In this document: one piece after another, positions 37,301-49,100 of the stretch | Layout: every line of letters starts with the position of its first letter | Numbering within the stretch: the stretch's first letter is position 1 | Origin: Plantago ovata | Taxonomy: Eukaryota; Streptophyta; Magnoliopsida; Lamiales; Plantaginaceae | Assembly: GCA_028274465.1 (NCBI GenBank) | Contig: CM051455.1 | Location: forward strand, 126,887,462-126,951,461 | Reading direction: 5' to 3' | DNA length: 64,000 nucleotides | Notes under the pieces: generated by a model | The model's database searches: none | Told to the model about the DNA's origin: nothing | Seen by the model: only the letters and a program-made list of their open reading frames with translations | Program-made: the position numbers and the translations under genes

Positions 37301-37666
37301 GAGATCATTCCACAGCACCCGGCGATGTTCTAATTGATTATGCGCATAAATAAAAGTAACATACCCTTTATCAACTCCATTCGCATCCAGTATGTGGCAA
37401 TGAATAAGCTGGTCAGTACAAGAGAGCATGTGTACTCGAACTTTACTTTGGTCCCATAAAACCCATATGCGGCCGTTTTCATGAGACGAATAGTTGTCAA
37501 AGTATTGCCATCTGCGACCAAGTTTCCTTCGTATTTTATCCGCATTCGAAAGCTTCACACGTGTTTCCAAAAGGCCAGCTATACTAACATTTAAACGCAA
37601 GAGACGGGAGCAAATCTCCTTGTGTTTAGTGGCCTTATTGAGCCCCCTAACGTTCCACACTATCAT
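34326..37666 (-). pseudogene. LINE A ORF2: endonuclease-reverse transcriptase
   Basis: The start MIVWNVRGLNK at 37666 opens an APE-type endonuclease (LLETRVK, CLGDFNNV). After a one-base indel in a T run near 37165 the frame resumes with GGHFTWSNS and SDHSPL, the end of the endonuclease. The reverse transcriptase follows: PGIDGFNAKF, LIPK, QMDMQKAYDTVEW, GLRQGDPISPLLF, and the catalytic NLCFADD at about 35605-35625. The C-terminal zf-RVT region has CCYCGGMESMEHLFFTC. There is no RNase H domain, unlike LINE B. The product would nick the target and copy the LINE RNA. It is about 1110 residues if joined, and the single frame break makes it inactive as written. Confidence 0.88.
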
Positions 37667-39205
37667 GGAACAGGTTCCCGCCCCTCGTTAAGTCCAATTC
37701 CAAGACTTAGGGGGGCGAAACCATTACCCGTTGCCACATTATCAGGACCAGGAGAACTAATAATTCTGCCTGGGGATTTACTTGGCGATCTCTGCGATTT
37801 ACTCTTTACAGCTATCCATTCCTGTTCCTTATTTGCAACTGGGGATGGTATACTAGGAGACGTCACCAGTTGCTGACTGGACGTGTCCAGTTGTGGAGGA
37901 GACTGAGTGTGCGTAGCCAAGGCCATCCCGTCTCGCGCTAAGCCTGGTTGCTGCAGGGGAGGCTCAGCGGCATGTACCAACGGCTGTACGGGAGCTGGTT
38001 GCTGCGGCAAGGCACTAGATGTAGCCTGTTGCTGCTGATTCACCGGCGTACCAGGGCACTGCTGTGGCCGTGTCTGCTGTCCCGTGGTGTTCGTTTGCCT
38101 TCGATTGGGGGGAGGATCATTCTGGGCCCGGGTAGCCTTTTCCACCCATCTCTGACCTTGTTGAGTTGCAGGCCGTACCTGCCGCTGCCCTTGTTTCTTA
38201 GCACAATCATGCCCCGTTTTTTGGCACTTTTGACAAAAGGCCGGCTTCCATTCGTATTCAATTGGTTGGTCAAATTCGTTCCCTTGCTTATCACGTATAA
38301 CAATAGATTCCCGGATAGGCTGTGTAACATCCACTTCTATCAACACCCGGGCATAGGATACGCGAAGTTTATGGGCTGTACACTCATCTGTAACAATCGG
38401 GGTGCCAATGGCGCTCGCTATTTTGTTCAAACTCTTGTCCCCCCACAGATAATTTGGCAGTTGAGGAAATGTTACCCACATAGGGATGGACTTCAATAGA
38501 TTATCCGCGAGGCGAAAGTTTCGTTCCCAAGGACGAAGATACATAGGTCTACCAAAAATCGTATAGGGTCCTCCCATGAGTACCGCATCCTTGTCCTTCT
38601 GTGAATGAAATCGAATGAGAAAGTACCCTTCATCATTGTAATATAATGAAGGCAGACTCGCGAAGTTCCAAACTTTCTGCATGAATATCTTCACTGCATT
38701 CATTGATAGGTCCTCATCCATGACATACATAATCAAAGCGTGTTCCCAAAACTGTAATTCCGATTCTATATCAGCATCATCAATCTCAACAATAATTTTA
38801 CCGTTTTCAATAAGCGGTGGAATGTACTGTAAAGCCAAGCCTCGATCATGTAATCGATTACCACTTAGGGCATCAACCCAAGTCTGTGTTGCCGGTTGGG
38901 GGATTTGTTCCGTTTCCTGCGGATTAGTAACAGGCGGTACCTGAGGGGTCACAAGAGGCGCATCAGGAAGGGTAACGTTCTGACCTGGTGGAGCCGGTTG
39001 GACAGGCGGCAGCGTGCGATCAAGATCTGTACGCACAATCTCCTCAACCAAAATAACTTCCGTACCTTGCGGCAATCTCCATCTGCTCTATCTCCGGATC
39101 ACTATGGTTCTCCGATCCAGCGGCCTGATCCGCTGCCGGTGGGTCCTGCTTCTTTGGACGGCCACGCGGCCGGGGAGGGGCGCTAGGTTTTTTCTTCGGA
39201 GCCAT
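37663..39205 (-). pseudogene. LINE A ORF1: RNA-binding protein with AT-hook and zinc knuckle
   Basis: Starts MAPKKK at 39205 with an AT-hook-like PRPRGRPKK. A one-base frame change near 39076 (just before LPQGTEVILV) is followed by a 470-residue frame. It contains a DUF4283-type domain (roughly residues 90-240 of that frame) and a zinc-knuckle remnant CQKCQKTGHDC, then a Pro/Gln-rich tail. ORF1 proteins package LINE RNA. The stop overlaps the ORF2 start (37663-37666), as is common in plant L1 elements. Confidence 0.82.
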
Positions 39206-39228
39206 CTCTTCTCTATAAAAATAAAGTT

Positions 39229-39802
39229 ATAAACACACAAATGTGATTTGATACAACACCAAATAAAGAAAATACAAACTTCAATTGTTTTTCTTCGAGT
39301 TAATAGTCCATCAAATAAAAGTGAAATTCGGCATAATAAAATTGATGTCTCTAATAGTTTATATTTTGATATAAAATGCAAATCAAAATGTTATTAAACA
39401 AAATCATTTTTATATACTTTGAATAATTTTAGATGATAAGAAATAAAATTGAGTGAAATAATACTCCTCATCCTTATTTCAAAGGAAATTCAATAATGAG
39501 AGCAAAGAAAAATAAGAAAATATGATTTTTTTTTTTTTTTTTTTGAAAGAAATAAGATATTCTTTCAATTTCATTATTTTTAAAGCATTTAAATCCATCA
39601 AGTCCAATGTATACATGAGTAAGAGGGGCATATAAATATAGAAAATGTACAAACTAAAAGATATGAATGAAACTCTTTCATCCCCATGTAAGTATGGAAA
39701 ATAAATGACATATAATTTGGTTAAAAAATCATAAATTATTTGATATTATAGTAATTTAACCTTTTCATTTAAGGACAAAAAAAAAAAGCATGTGATTTAC
39801 GC
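39229..39802. other. Spacer between LINE A and peptide gene 2
   Basis: AT-rich. The last part (from about 39690) resembles the region just upstream of peptide gene 1, indicating duplication of promoter and gene together. Confidence 0.5.
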
Positions 39803-39809
39803 CTATAAA
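39803..39809 (+). promoter_or_regulatory. TATA box of cysteine-rich peptide gene 2
   Basis: TATAAAT lies 78 bp upstream of the ATG, in the same conserved block as gene 1. Confidence 0.65.
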
Positions 39810-39880
39810 TCAATCCGGTGTATGATGAAGCCTAATGTGTAGAAAACATTTGCAATTAAAGATTCATTAGTTGAAGAAAA

Positions 39881-40096
39881 ATGAAGATGAATGTTTGGTT
39901 GATTGTGACTTTGGTGATGGTAATGGTGTCTAACACTAATGGTGTAGGTCTAGAAGAAGCTCCTGCTGCTAGTCCTATGTCCAAAAGTAATGAATATGAT
40001 CCTATTAAATGTGCGTTTGACTGTTTCTGGAAAATGTGTCCCTATCATGATCAGAGATGTATGGATAAATGCGCTAAAATTTGTACTACAGAGTAG
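39881..40096 (+). CDS. Secreted cysteine-rich peptide 2
   Basis: A single-exon 71-residue paralogue of peptide 1. The signal peptide covers about residues 1-21 and starts MKMNVW. An acidic and Ala/Ser/Pro-rich linker follows. Six cysteines at 44, 48, 53, 60, 64 and 68 have exactly the same spacing as peptide 1 (C-X3-C-X4-C-X6-C-X3-C-X3-C). The residues between cysteines differ strongly (for example CAFDCFWKMC against CPSDCVKQMC) while the signal peptide is conserved, a pattern typical of secreted peptides under diversifying selection (inference). Function unknown. Confidence 0.75.
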   Translation: MKMNVWLIVTLVMVMVSNTNGVGLEEAPAASPMSKSNEYDPIKCAFDCFWKMCPYHDQRCMDKCAKICTTE

Positions 40097-40219
40097 TTTA
40101 AATTATGTAATGAGATCTTAGCTTATACTAATAATAATACTTCCTCCATTTTTTTCTAAAGTTTCTCTTTAGTCAATGGTATTCATGCATGACCACAAAT
40201 TACTCATAAATTATAAAAA

Positions 40220-40800
40220 TATATATTGTTCCATGGTTATAAATCTAGACCTCGTGCCATGTTTATTGTCTGGAAAGCAAGCCATGATAGATTATATATA
40301 TACTCGTGCGGAATTAGTGAGAATGGAAATTGTATCTTATGCGTTGAATAGGAGAGTCTACAACATTTATTCTTCTACTGCGGCAATATGGTTACAATCT
40401 GGGAGAAGCTGCTGTCTTGGATGACATATGCCCATGCGCCCATGAGGTTTGATGAAGTGTTGAATTGGATATTGCAAACAACAAAAGGGAAGTCAAACAA
40501 GGCTAAATTATTCAAGATGTCATTTACTGAGACAATTTATGTGTTATGGAAGGCAAGGAATGTGAAGTTATTTACTCAAGCACCTTTCAATATGCATATA
40601 GTTGAAGACATTAAAAGTGTAGTCATAAGTTGATGTATAGGAGATGAAAAGCTATGGAATTATTGTTATAGCTTAGCATGATTAGTTTTTCAACAGTTTA
40701 AAGTAGTCATGTAGATCTCCATTGGGGATTTATGAATCTGAGGATCGACATGTTGTATTGAAGTATTTTTGGAATAAAGTAAACAAGTATGGTTCAAAAA
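40220..40800 (+). mobile_element. 5'-truncated LINE fragment
   Basis: Matches the LINE sequence at the end of the window (63835-64000) over the zf-RVT region (EN..LCVE..SLQHLFFYCGNMV) and continues through the C-terminus to an A-rich end near 40795-40803. Frame breaks are present. It is a dead 3' piece typical of incomplete target-primed reverse transcription. Confidence 0.7.
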
Positions 40801-40803
40801 AAA

Positions 40804-41109
40804 ATATTGTTTTTATATACACAATACTTTATGACCCCACTTTTTAATGGAGATGGAAACAAAATCATTTAAATTACTCAATAGTTTATAATACATTTTT
40901 TATTTCAAAGTTTGTTTTTCTTTGAAATATTCATTTCAAAGTTAATTAGAGTGCAAACTCTCGTTCCTTGTAAACTCTTATACGCATAACACAATACATA
41001 AAAATACAAATGTAAAAAGATGTGATTGCAACTCAAAACTTTATGTCATTCTTACACACAACTTTGTAGTAGTACTTTGCATCTTATGTTTGATGTTATG
41101 TTTCCATGC
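40804..41109. other. Spacer
   Basis: AT-rich; nothing recognised. Confidence 0.4.
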
Positions 41110-42357
41110 GGAAATTTCAGATATTGTACTTTAATGAGTCCTCAGTCCAAATATTGTACTTTAATGTGTAGATCAACATATATCGTCCTGTAATGTGTCA
41201 AATATTCTGTTCCACGTCCTCTTCATCATCAAATGGTTTACATTGAAGAAATATACAAAAAAGAGCGACCAACTCACCATTTTCACATAAATAAAGACTA
41301 AAGTGAGTTGTCTAAATTATAAAGAACTTAATTATAAAATATATTCCAAGTAAATAGTACAAAGAAACCAAACCGTCTTCTTCTTCCTTCCTATTTTCTA
41401 TTCTTCGTTCCAAAGGCCCTAATTCTCAAATTTTCTTTTTCTTTATCAAATTATGCTCCAATAAATACAACACGCTCCAATAGTTCTTGATAAGGCAACG
41501 CCACGGGTGGTGTAATATCAAGAACCCAGTTACAGGAATGTGAGTAGTTAAGAGAGAGTTATCAAACAATGGAAGCAAATGAGTTGAAAACCTTGGCTTG
41601 TCACTTACATGTGGTTTGATCAGAGGAGTATGGTTGCTAGTGTTGGTACTAGACTACTAGTGTATGCATTTTGGATCTAGATTTTCATTTTATGTGTGTA
41701 CTACAATTTGGATATGAAGTATACATACTATTTCAATTGCTTATTAAGTATTTCGGATGTATGTTTTATTAATTTCAATTCTTTATTTGTATTTTCAATA
41801 TTTCAATAATTCGGAATCATAATTATTCATCTGGTTTGATATTACACAGTCATGGATTTAGAATTAATGCTCAAAGATTATATTTTAATTTTTAATATGT
41901 TTTACTAATTATTTTTATTTCATTCATCAACATATATGCAAATGAAAATTATAAAAAAAAAAAAAAACCTTAAAAGAATCACGATGTAGTTTGAAATTTT
42001 AATTAATACATTTTATTTAAAAATAAATAAATTATTAAGTAAAATAAAAGGAATTTGTCAAATGGGCAAAGTAAAAGACGTGAAGAGAAAAAAGAGGAGG
42101 AGATCATTGCTATGTTACATATTCATTTGTAGTTTAGTTTCTTAAGATTTAATTTTTTTTTTACTTTAATACTTATTTGTGTGAAAATAGTGAGTTGATC
42201 ACTTTTTTTAAGTATTTATTCAAACTAAACTATCTGATGATGTGGAGGACGTGGAGCGGAATATTTGACACATTACTGGACAATATCTGTTGATCTACAC
42301 ATTAAAGGACAATATCTGGACTGAGGACACTTTAGAGGACAATATGTGAAAATTTTC
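41110..42357. mobile_element. Non-autonomous TIR element (Mutator-like) with about 190-bp inverted repeats
   Basis: The left arm (41110-41305) is repeated in inverted form at 42165-42357. Shared motifs are ATATTGTMCTTTAATG, GTCCTCAGTCC, AATGTGTAGATCAACA and TAATGTGTCAAATATTC. No transposase lies inside. The flanks TTTCCATGC and AATCCATAC are only a weak 9-bp target-site match. Long TIRs and size suit a MULE-type MITE; the superfamily is inference. Confidence 0.75.
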
Positions 42358-42640
42358 TTAATCCATACATATGGGCATTCAATTTATTACTACAATAAAA
42401 AAATTCCATACAGTTTGTTGGAACCAACAAAAAATATTCTTATAAGGAGTTTGTTCCTAAGTAGAGGTTTGTATGTAATTTTTTTTTCTAACAAAATAAC
42501 ATACTATATAATGTTTAAATGTTAAATCTATGTTAAACTTGTGTTGTCATATGTTATATACTAGAGTAGATAATATATACTCAAAATATATCAACTAAAC
42601 AAATGAATGAAAATGGATTGCACACGCAAATTAAAAGATA

Positions 42641-43532
42641 GGGAATTTTCTAAAAACTACCCCCACTGCTGCACCTAATTACGTTTCTTCCCCTGCTAGT
42701 TCAACAATTACATCTAGCCCCATTTTATCCAAAAATGTTGACCAACTTACAAATATTCTCTCCCCAAACATGCCCTTACCAATATTTTTCTTTTTTCATT
42801 TATCTTTTCCTTTTTCTTTTTTCAATATTTTCTTTTCCTTTTTCCTTTTTTTTTTTTCATTAATCATCTTCTTCTTCAAGCTCTAAACTCCGGTACCGGA
42901 GTTGTCCCCACACTACTCCGTCGACCGGAGCTGTAAATAGCTCCGATCGAAGCTATTTGCAGCTACAACGGAGCTGTAAATCAGCTTCGATCGGAGCTGT
43001 AAATAGCTCCGATCGGAGCTAGCTGAAACAGCCCCAATCGGAGCTGTAAATAGCTCCGGTCGGAGCTATTTAAAGCTCCGACCAGAGCTGCCAGCTCCGA
43101 TCGCCTTTTTTTTGTTTTTTATTTAATTTTAAATTACTTTTTGGAATTATTATTATTATTATTATTTATTTATTTATTTTAATATTATGGGGTTGATATT
43201 GAGATATAAAATGTGTAGGGACTTGTTTACAAAAATATTTTGGATGATGTTGAAATTTTAAAACATTATGTAGGTTAATTTTTTAAAATTAGAAATTTTG
43301 GAGTCAAATGTGCAATAAAGGAAAGTTGATTGTGTTTGGGTGTTTCTGAAATCTGAATTTTAAATGAGGGCAAATTTGTCATTTCCAGGCCTTAATTCGC
43401 CGAAAGTCAAAGTCGTGGGGCTGGATGTAATTGTTTTTCACTAACGAGGGAAAATATGTTATTGTTGAACTAGCAGGGGAAGATTCGTAATTGATGAAAC
43501 TAACAGGGGGTCTGTATGAAAATTACCCAGGA
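42641..43532. mobile_element. Non-autonomous MULE with GGAGCT palindrome array
   Basis: Flanked by the 9-bp duplication TAAAAGATA (42632-42640 and 43533-43541), the hallmark length for Mutator-like elements. The ends form imperfect inverted repeats of about 90 bp sharing AATTTTC, ACCCCC, TTCCCCTGCTAGTTCAACAA and TTACATC. No coding region. The interior holds the palindrome array at 42887-43106 and a (TTA)n/(TTTA)n stretch. Confidence 0.85.
42887..43106. repeat. Array of GGAGCT inverted repeats
   Basis: Starts with a perfect 16-bp palindrome ACTCCGGTACCGGAGT (42887-42902). GGAGCTGTAAATAGCTCC then occurs at 42927-42944, 42993-43010 and 43040-43057, and the variant GGAGCTATTTAAAGCTCC at 43062-43079, with degenerate copies between. 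Most are separated by GATCG. Each unit is itself a hairpin, and neighbouring half-units can pair with one another. Confidence 0.92.
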
Positions 43533-43541
43533 TAAAAGATA

Positions 43542-44020
43542 TGAATGAGTTACTAACCACAACCAAGTTAAAAGATGTGATCGCGACTCAAAGGTTAAAG
43601 TCTTTCACAAATAACTTTGAACAAGTACATTGGACATCGTAATAAACTTATGTTATATATATACATACATTTATTTATTTATGTATGCAACTTATTACTA
43701 TCTATGGAGGTATAATTATTTAAGACGAGACTTGAAAATGTCATGGAATATCATAATGTGGAGTTTATTCTTATTTATAACTCGTCCCAAGTTGGGATCA
43801 AGATTTTTTATTACTATAATGAGTTTATTTCAATATAGAGTATTCTTTTAGAGAGTTTTTACTATATATAGTGGTATAAATCTTTAATACAAAACTTGAA
43901 AATATCATTGAATTAAGGGAATTAATTTGAATATCACAATGTGAAGTTTATCCCTATTTATAACTGGTCCCAACTAGAAACCATGAATTTTATTAATATA
44001 AGGAGTTTATTCCTTTATGA
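43542..44020. other. Spacer before LINE B
   Basis: Contains an imperfect internal repeat around AGTTTATTC and TATTTATAACTSGTCCCAA (about 43755 and 43945). No gene recognised. Confidence 0.45.
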
Positions 44021-44494
44021 AGTATTCATTTAAAGGGAGTGCTAAGGCCCCTCTTCTCCAAACACCGCCCCACCTCCAATTTCTCCACCTCCCGCCGCCG
44101 CGTCGGGCCCCTTCTCTTCTTCTCTCTTCCTCGTATGAGTGACATGACTCCTTCCATTGAAGATCTTACTCCCCAATTCATTGGGGTCAAGAGTGATAAT
44201 TTCTGTCTTCTTATTTTCTATGTTAATAAGAATATTTCAATTCAATATGTTTTTCTGATTGATTTTTCCAAGTTTACTCAGTCTTATCTGTTTAAGCGAA
44301 TCTTCCCTCCTGACCCAGGTTTACAATTTGGATTTATCATGAAGAGCCCTTGTAGGCTCTGTCTCCCTAATTTCGTTTGTAATATATACAGTAATCAGGT
44401 AACTCAATCTCCTGTGTTTTTCCTCCTATATTGCAGATTGAGTCAGTCGATCCAGCAACCACCACAATACTATATACTCCACACTGTTATCACT

Positions 44495-46140
44495 ATGGCT
44501 GACGATCTGGTTGAGAAGATGTCTCGCCAACTACAGTTGTTCGACGATGAGGAAATTGGTGTTGAGGCTCCAGTGGAAGCCTGGTCCCTAACGAACGATC
44601 GATTCAATTACTTCCTTGTGGGTCGTACTTTTTCCAAGCGAGCCATACATCTTGATGCTTTTCAGAGGGTTATGAGCAATAGTTGGGGATTGTTCTATGG
44701 GATGGAGGTTATCAAATTGAACGAGGCACGACTACTGTTTCAGTTTCAGCATGAGTTGGACAAGACGAGAGTTCTGGACAACGGGCCTTGGTCGTTTGAA
44801 AAAAACTTAGTGGTTCTAGCTCCGATTGAGAAGGGTGAGGATCCCAAGAAAATCAATCTTGATAAGGTAACTTTCCTAGTCCATGTTTTTGATTTACCTC
44901 CTGATAAGTTAAATTTGGCCATGGCAGAAGCCATTGGGAAGGGACTGGGGGGTTTCGTTAAGTTTACTAATCCAGGTCAGCTGAATGATTTGGTCATGAA
45001 AATTCGTGCTACAATTGATATTACCAAACCCCTTAAGAGAGCTCTGAAATTTAGAAACTCTGATGGTTGTTCTATCCTAGTTACACTTGCTTATGAACGA
45101 TTACCGAATTTTTGCTACCGGTGTGGCATTATCGGCCATCTCTTAAAAGATTGTCGTGTTCAATTCGAGTTGGAAGCTTCAGGGGTAGAGTCTAGTGAGA
45201 ACAATTTACCTTGGGGGACTGGTTGCGTGTGACTTCGAACAATTCCCAGAATAGTCGTTTTTTTTTTTTTGGGGGGGGGGGTAATGATAATTTGCGTATA
45301 ACTCCAGTTTTTGTTGAAAAAGGCAGCCCATCTACGCAGGTCTATGAGCCTGAACAGATCCCAACTAATCCCACCAATCTAGGCGCTAGGCATAACAGTA
45401 CAGATAATACGGAGGGTGTGTTACCTGACCATATCTTGACCGAGGATATCCCTACCAGTATGGAAGGCATTCAAGCTTCTAACTCCCAGATTTTAGCACC
45501 TACTCCTCCACTATCTATGGCCTTAGCTACTGCTCCCATCTTACCAACTCCTTCTCGCCCAAGCCCAACATCCTCACCAAATAATCCACAACCGGCCCAT
45601 TCACAATCTGAAGGACTACTCCCCTTACCATTTCCAGAACCAACAGGCCCATCACTACACACTAAACCGCCCAACTCCCCCCATACTCACCCACGAACCA
45701 GCCCTCCCCCAAGTCCTCACCATCCTTTATCTATTGTCCCCTACACAAATAACTCATCTCCTTATCCTTACCACACTCAATACCCTTATCAAGCCTATTA
45801 TCCTTATCATGGACCCAATTCTCATGGGCATGCCTTGAACCCACCGCCAGCCCAGAACCTACCTCCCACTAGCCCGCATAATAACAACTCTGTCGGACAC
45901 AAAAATAAGAGGTGGACCAGAATTCCTAAACAACCCTCAGCACCAAAGAAGACCCCTAACCCTCCGAAAAAACGTGGTAGACCTGGTAAGAAAGCTGCTT
46001 CGGATTCTGACTGCTTAGCCGATGAAGTTCCTATTGATTACCCTGTTGAAAGACCAAATAAACGTTCCAACCAAGGCATCCAAATAAATGATATGATACC
46101 AGAGGCGGGAGTTGCTTCGCAACCCCGCCTACATCAATGA
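44495..46140 (+). pseudogene. LINE B ORF1: DUF4283 / CCHC RNA-binding protein
   Basis: The likely start is ATG 44495 (MADDLVEKMSRQ), after a 460-bp leader that is also open. A DUF4283-type domain (about residues 25-175) is followed by a CCHC knuckle FCYRCGIIGHLLKDC. One G is missing from the run near 45214, shifting PWG-DWLRV. The second frame is a Pro-rich tail with a basic segment KKRGRPGKKAA. The TGA at 46138-46140 overlaps the ORF2 ATG in ATGA, suggesting coupled reinitiation. A long T/G homopolymer (about 45259-45281) may be misassembled. Confidence 0.82.
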
Positions 46141-49100
46141 GTTGCCTAGCTTGGAACTGCCAAGGCCTGGGTGGGCTTTGGACAGTTCAGGAGTTAGGAG
46201 ACTTGATTCGCGAGTCTCAGCCTCACCTTATCTTCCTTATGGAAACTCGTCTGAGGGATAATAGGGTAGATAATTTGAAAGCAAAGTTTAATCTTTTTGG
46301 TTTTTCAGTAGCAGCTATAGGTAGTTCTGGTGGTTTAGCGTTACTTTGGTCTAAGGATGTAGTAGTTACTTTACAGAGTTTTTCTAGGTTTCATATTGAT
46401 GCTTTTGTTCAACTTCCTAGTAGTACTTCTAGTTGGCGATTCACTGGCTTTTATGGAGAGCTAGAGGTTAGTAGAAGAAAGTTTACCTGGGACTTGTTGC
46501 GTAGATTGGGAGAGATGCCAAACGTTCCTTGGGTTTGTATGGGGGGTTTTAATGAGATTTTATTAAATGATGAAAAGTTGGGTGGGGTTCCAGTGGGTCC
46601 TTACAGAACCAGAGATTTCAGAGAGTGCCTTCAAACTGTTGGGTTAAGTGACTTGGGTTATAAGGGTTACCCCTTCACTTGGTCAAATAAGAGAGTTTAT
46701 CCAGACAATATTTGGGTTAGATTAGATAGAGCTCTTTCCAACTCTATCTGGAATAACATCTTCCCCTCAGCTTGTCTTTATCATCTAAAAAGCCACTATT
46801 CTGACCATAACCCCATCAAGCTCGTCCTCCATGACAATCACCCACAACGCCGATCGACCCGTCCAGGTTTTAAATTTGAAGCCATGTGGGTTCGTCATCC
46901 AGACTTTTCAAAGATTGTGGAGGATAATTGGTGCTCAGGCCCCGATCTCGTAGATACAGTGGCCAATTGGGGCAGATCGTGTTTTGGGAGCGTGAAAGGG
47001 AAAATACGGCAACTTAGACAGAATCTGGACAAAATGCAGGAGGCCGATTTGACTGAATCGGTCAAAGCTGAAATCGCTGAAACCAAATTGGAACTTGAAG
47101 AGTTGATGGAAAGGGAAAATCTTATGTGGCGACAACGAGCAAAGATTCAGTGGGCTCAGGATGGGGATCGTAATACCAGATTTTTTTCACTCTCAGGCGT
47201 CAAAAAGGTCGGTAAAAAATGAGATTTTGGGGCTCAAAGACGGAGATGGTCAGTTGGTTTCTAATTTAGCAGGTATGAGCACTATTGCCGTGGAGTATTT
47301 TCAACGCATGTTTTCTTCGAGTCAGCCTTCTGATAGTCACATTGATGCAGTGCTGGAGTATATAGTACCAAAGGTGTCTGCTAAGATCAACGTTGAACTC
47401 TGTCATCCGTATTCTGCTGATGAGGTAAAAAAGTCTCTTTTTCAAATGCATCCCCTTAAATCCCCCGGTCCGGATGGCCTCCCCGTTCTGTTTTTTCAAA
47501 GATATTGGTCTGTTGTTGGTTCTTCGGTAACTAGTTGTTGTCTGAATTTTTTAAATAATGGTACGTTGGACACTAAATTAAATTTCACTCATATAATTTT
47601 AATTCCCAAGTGTCAGCAACCTGATCTTATTACTCAATTCAGGCCGATCAGTCTCAGTAATGTAATTTTTAAAGTTGCGTCAAAGTGTATCACCAATAGA
47701 CTTAAGCCACATATGAACAACTTGATCAGTGAGACCCAGTCTGCCTTTATTCCTGGGAGGTTAATTACCGATAATGTTCTGGTTTCTTACGAAATTAACC
47801 ACTATCTAAAGCGTAAAACTACAGGCCAGGAGGGTTTTTTGGCTTTGAAACTTGATCTCAGTAAAGCTTATGACCGTGTTGAATGGTGTTTTCTGGAAAA
47901 ACTTATGTCAAAACTTGGCTTCCAGGATACTTTTGTTAATACTATCATGATGTGCATTCGCTCAGTTTCTTATGCTTTGATCTTAAATGGAAGTGAGTCT
48001 AGTCCGTTTGCTCCTACTCGAGGAATTAGAAAAGGAGATCCTCTATCACCATACCTTTTTCTCTTTTGTACCGAGGCCCTTTGCTCTCTCTTTGCTCATG
48101 CTAATTCTACTGGCAGCATTAAGGGCATTAAAGTGAACTCCCGTGCGCCTGAAATTTCACACCTTTTTGCTGATGATACCATGATCTTTTGTCAAGCTTC
48201 TGTTAGTGCTGCTGAGGCTATTCAGAACGTGCTGAATGTTTATAGTTTGGGGTCAGGGCAGGTTATTAATATGGAAAAGTCTAATGTTGTCTTTAGCCGT
48301 AATGTTCCCGATGCCACTATAAACAGTTTCAAAATGTTTTGGGTGTTCAGGTTGTTGATAAACATGATAAGTACCTTGGCTTGCCAACTACTTTGGGTAG
48401 GAGTAAAAAAGAGATCTTTGGGTGGTTAAGGGAAAAAGTTTGGAAAAAAATTCAGTCCTTCGAAGGCAAAACTCTTTCAAAAGCTGGTAAAGAAATCATG
48501 ATAAAGTCAGTTCTTCAAGCTATTCCTAATTATGTTATGAGTTGTTTTAAATTACCAGACGGCCTTCTTAAGGAAATAGAGTCTTTAATCTGTAAGTACG
48601 GGTGGGATAATGGGGAACAAAGGAATATGCACTGGGTTAAGTGGGACACTTTATGTTTAAGTAAACGGGATGGAGGCCTGGGATTTAGGGACTTACGGGC
48701 TTTCAATTTAGCTTTGCTTGGCAACCAAGTGTGGAGGATTTTCTCTGAACCCCATACTTTGTTAAGCCGCCTTTATAAAGCTAAGTATTTCCCTCATTCT
48801 GATATCTTCGACGCTACTGCTAATGCTAATGCGTCCTTTACTTGGAAAAGTATATTAGCAGCTCGAGACCTTGTCAAAGAGGGCATACGTTGGAGAGTAG
48901 GGAATGGAGAAAATATTGATGTTTGGCATGATAAGTGGATACCAAGTCATAGCTCCTTTAAACCCAGAACTCCTGATTTACTTAACGAAGGTCCCATACC
49001 GGTTTCTTTTTTGATTCACCCCCAGCTCAACGCATGGGATGTGCCTATACTTACATATTTGTTTTGGCAGGAAGATATTGAGGCGATACTAAAAATCCCT

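Larger units (their letters stand above)
34158..39214 (-). mobile_element. LINE A (L1-type), near full length
   Basis: Flanked by a perfect 14-bp target-site duplication ATAAAAATAAAGTT (34144-34157 and 39215-39228). A poly(A) tail appears as a T run at about 34158-34181, at the 3' end on the minus strand. ORF1 starts only 9 bp inside the 5' border. It encodes ORF1 and ORF2, each with one single-base frame break. The insertion separates peptide genes 1 and 2, which were originally about 1.7 kb apart. Confidence 0.92.

Noticed and set aside
34320..39232. Plus-strand open frames across 34.3-39.2 kb
   Set aside because: They are antisense shadows of the minus-strand LINE A ORF1 and ORF2.
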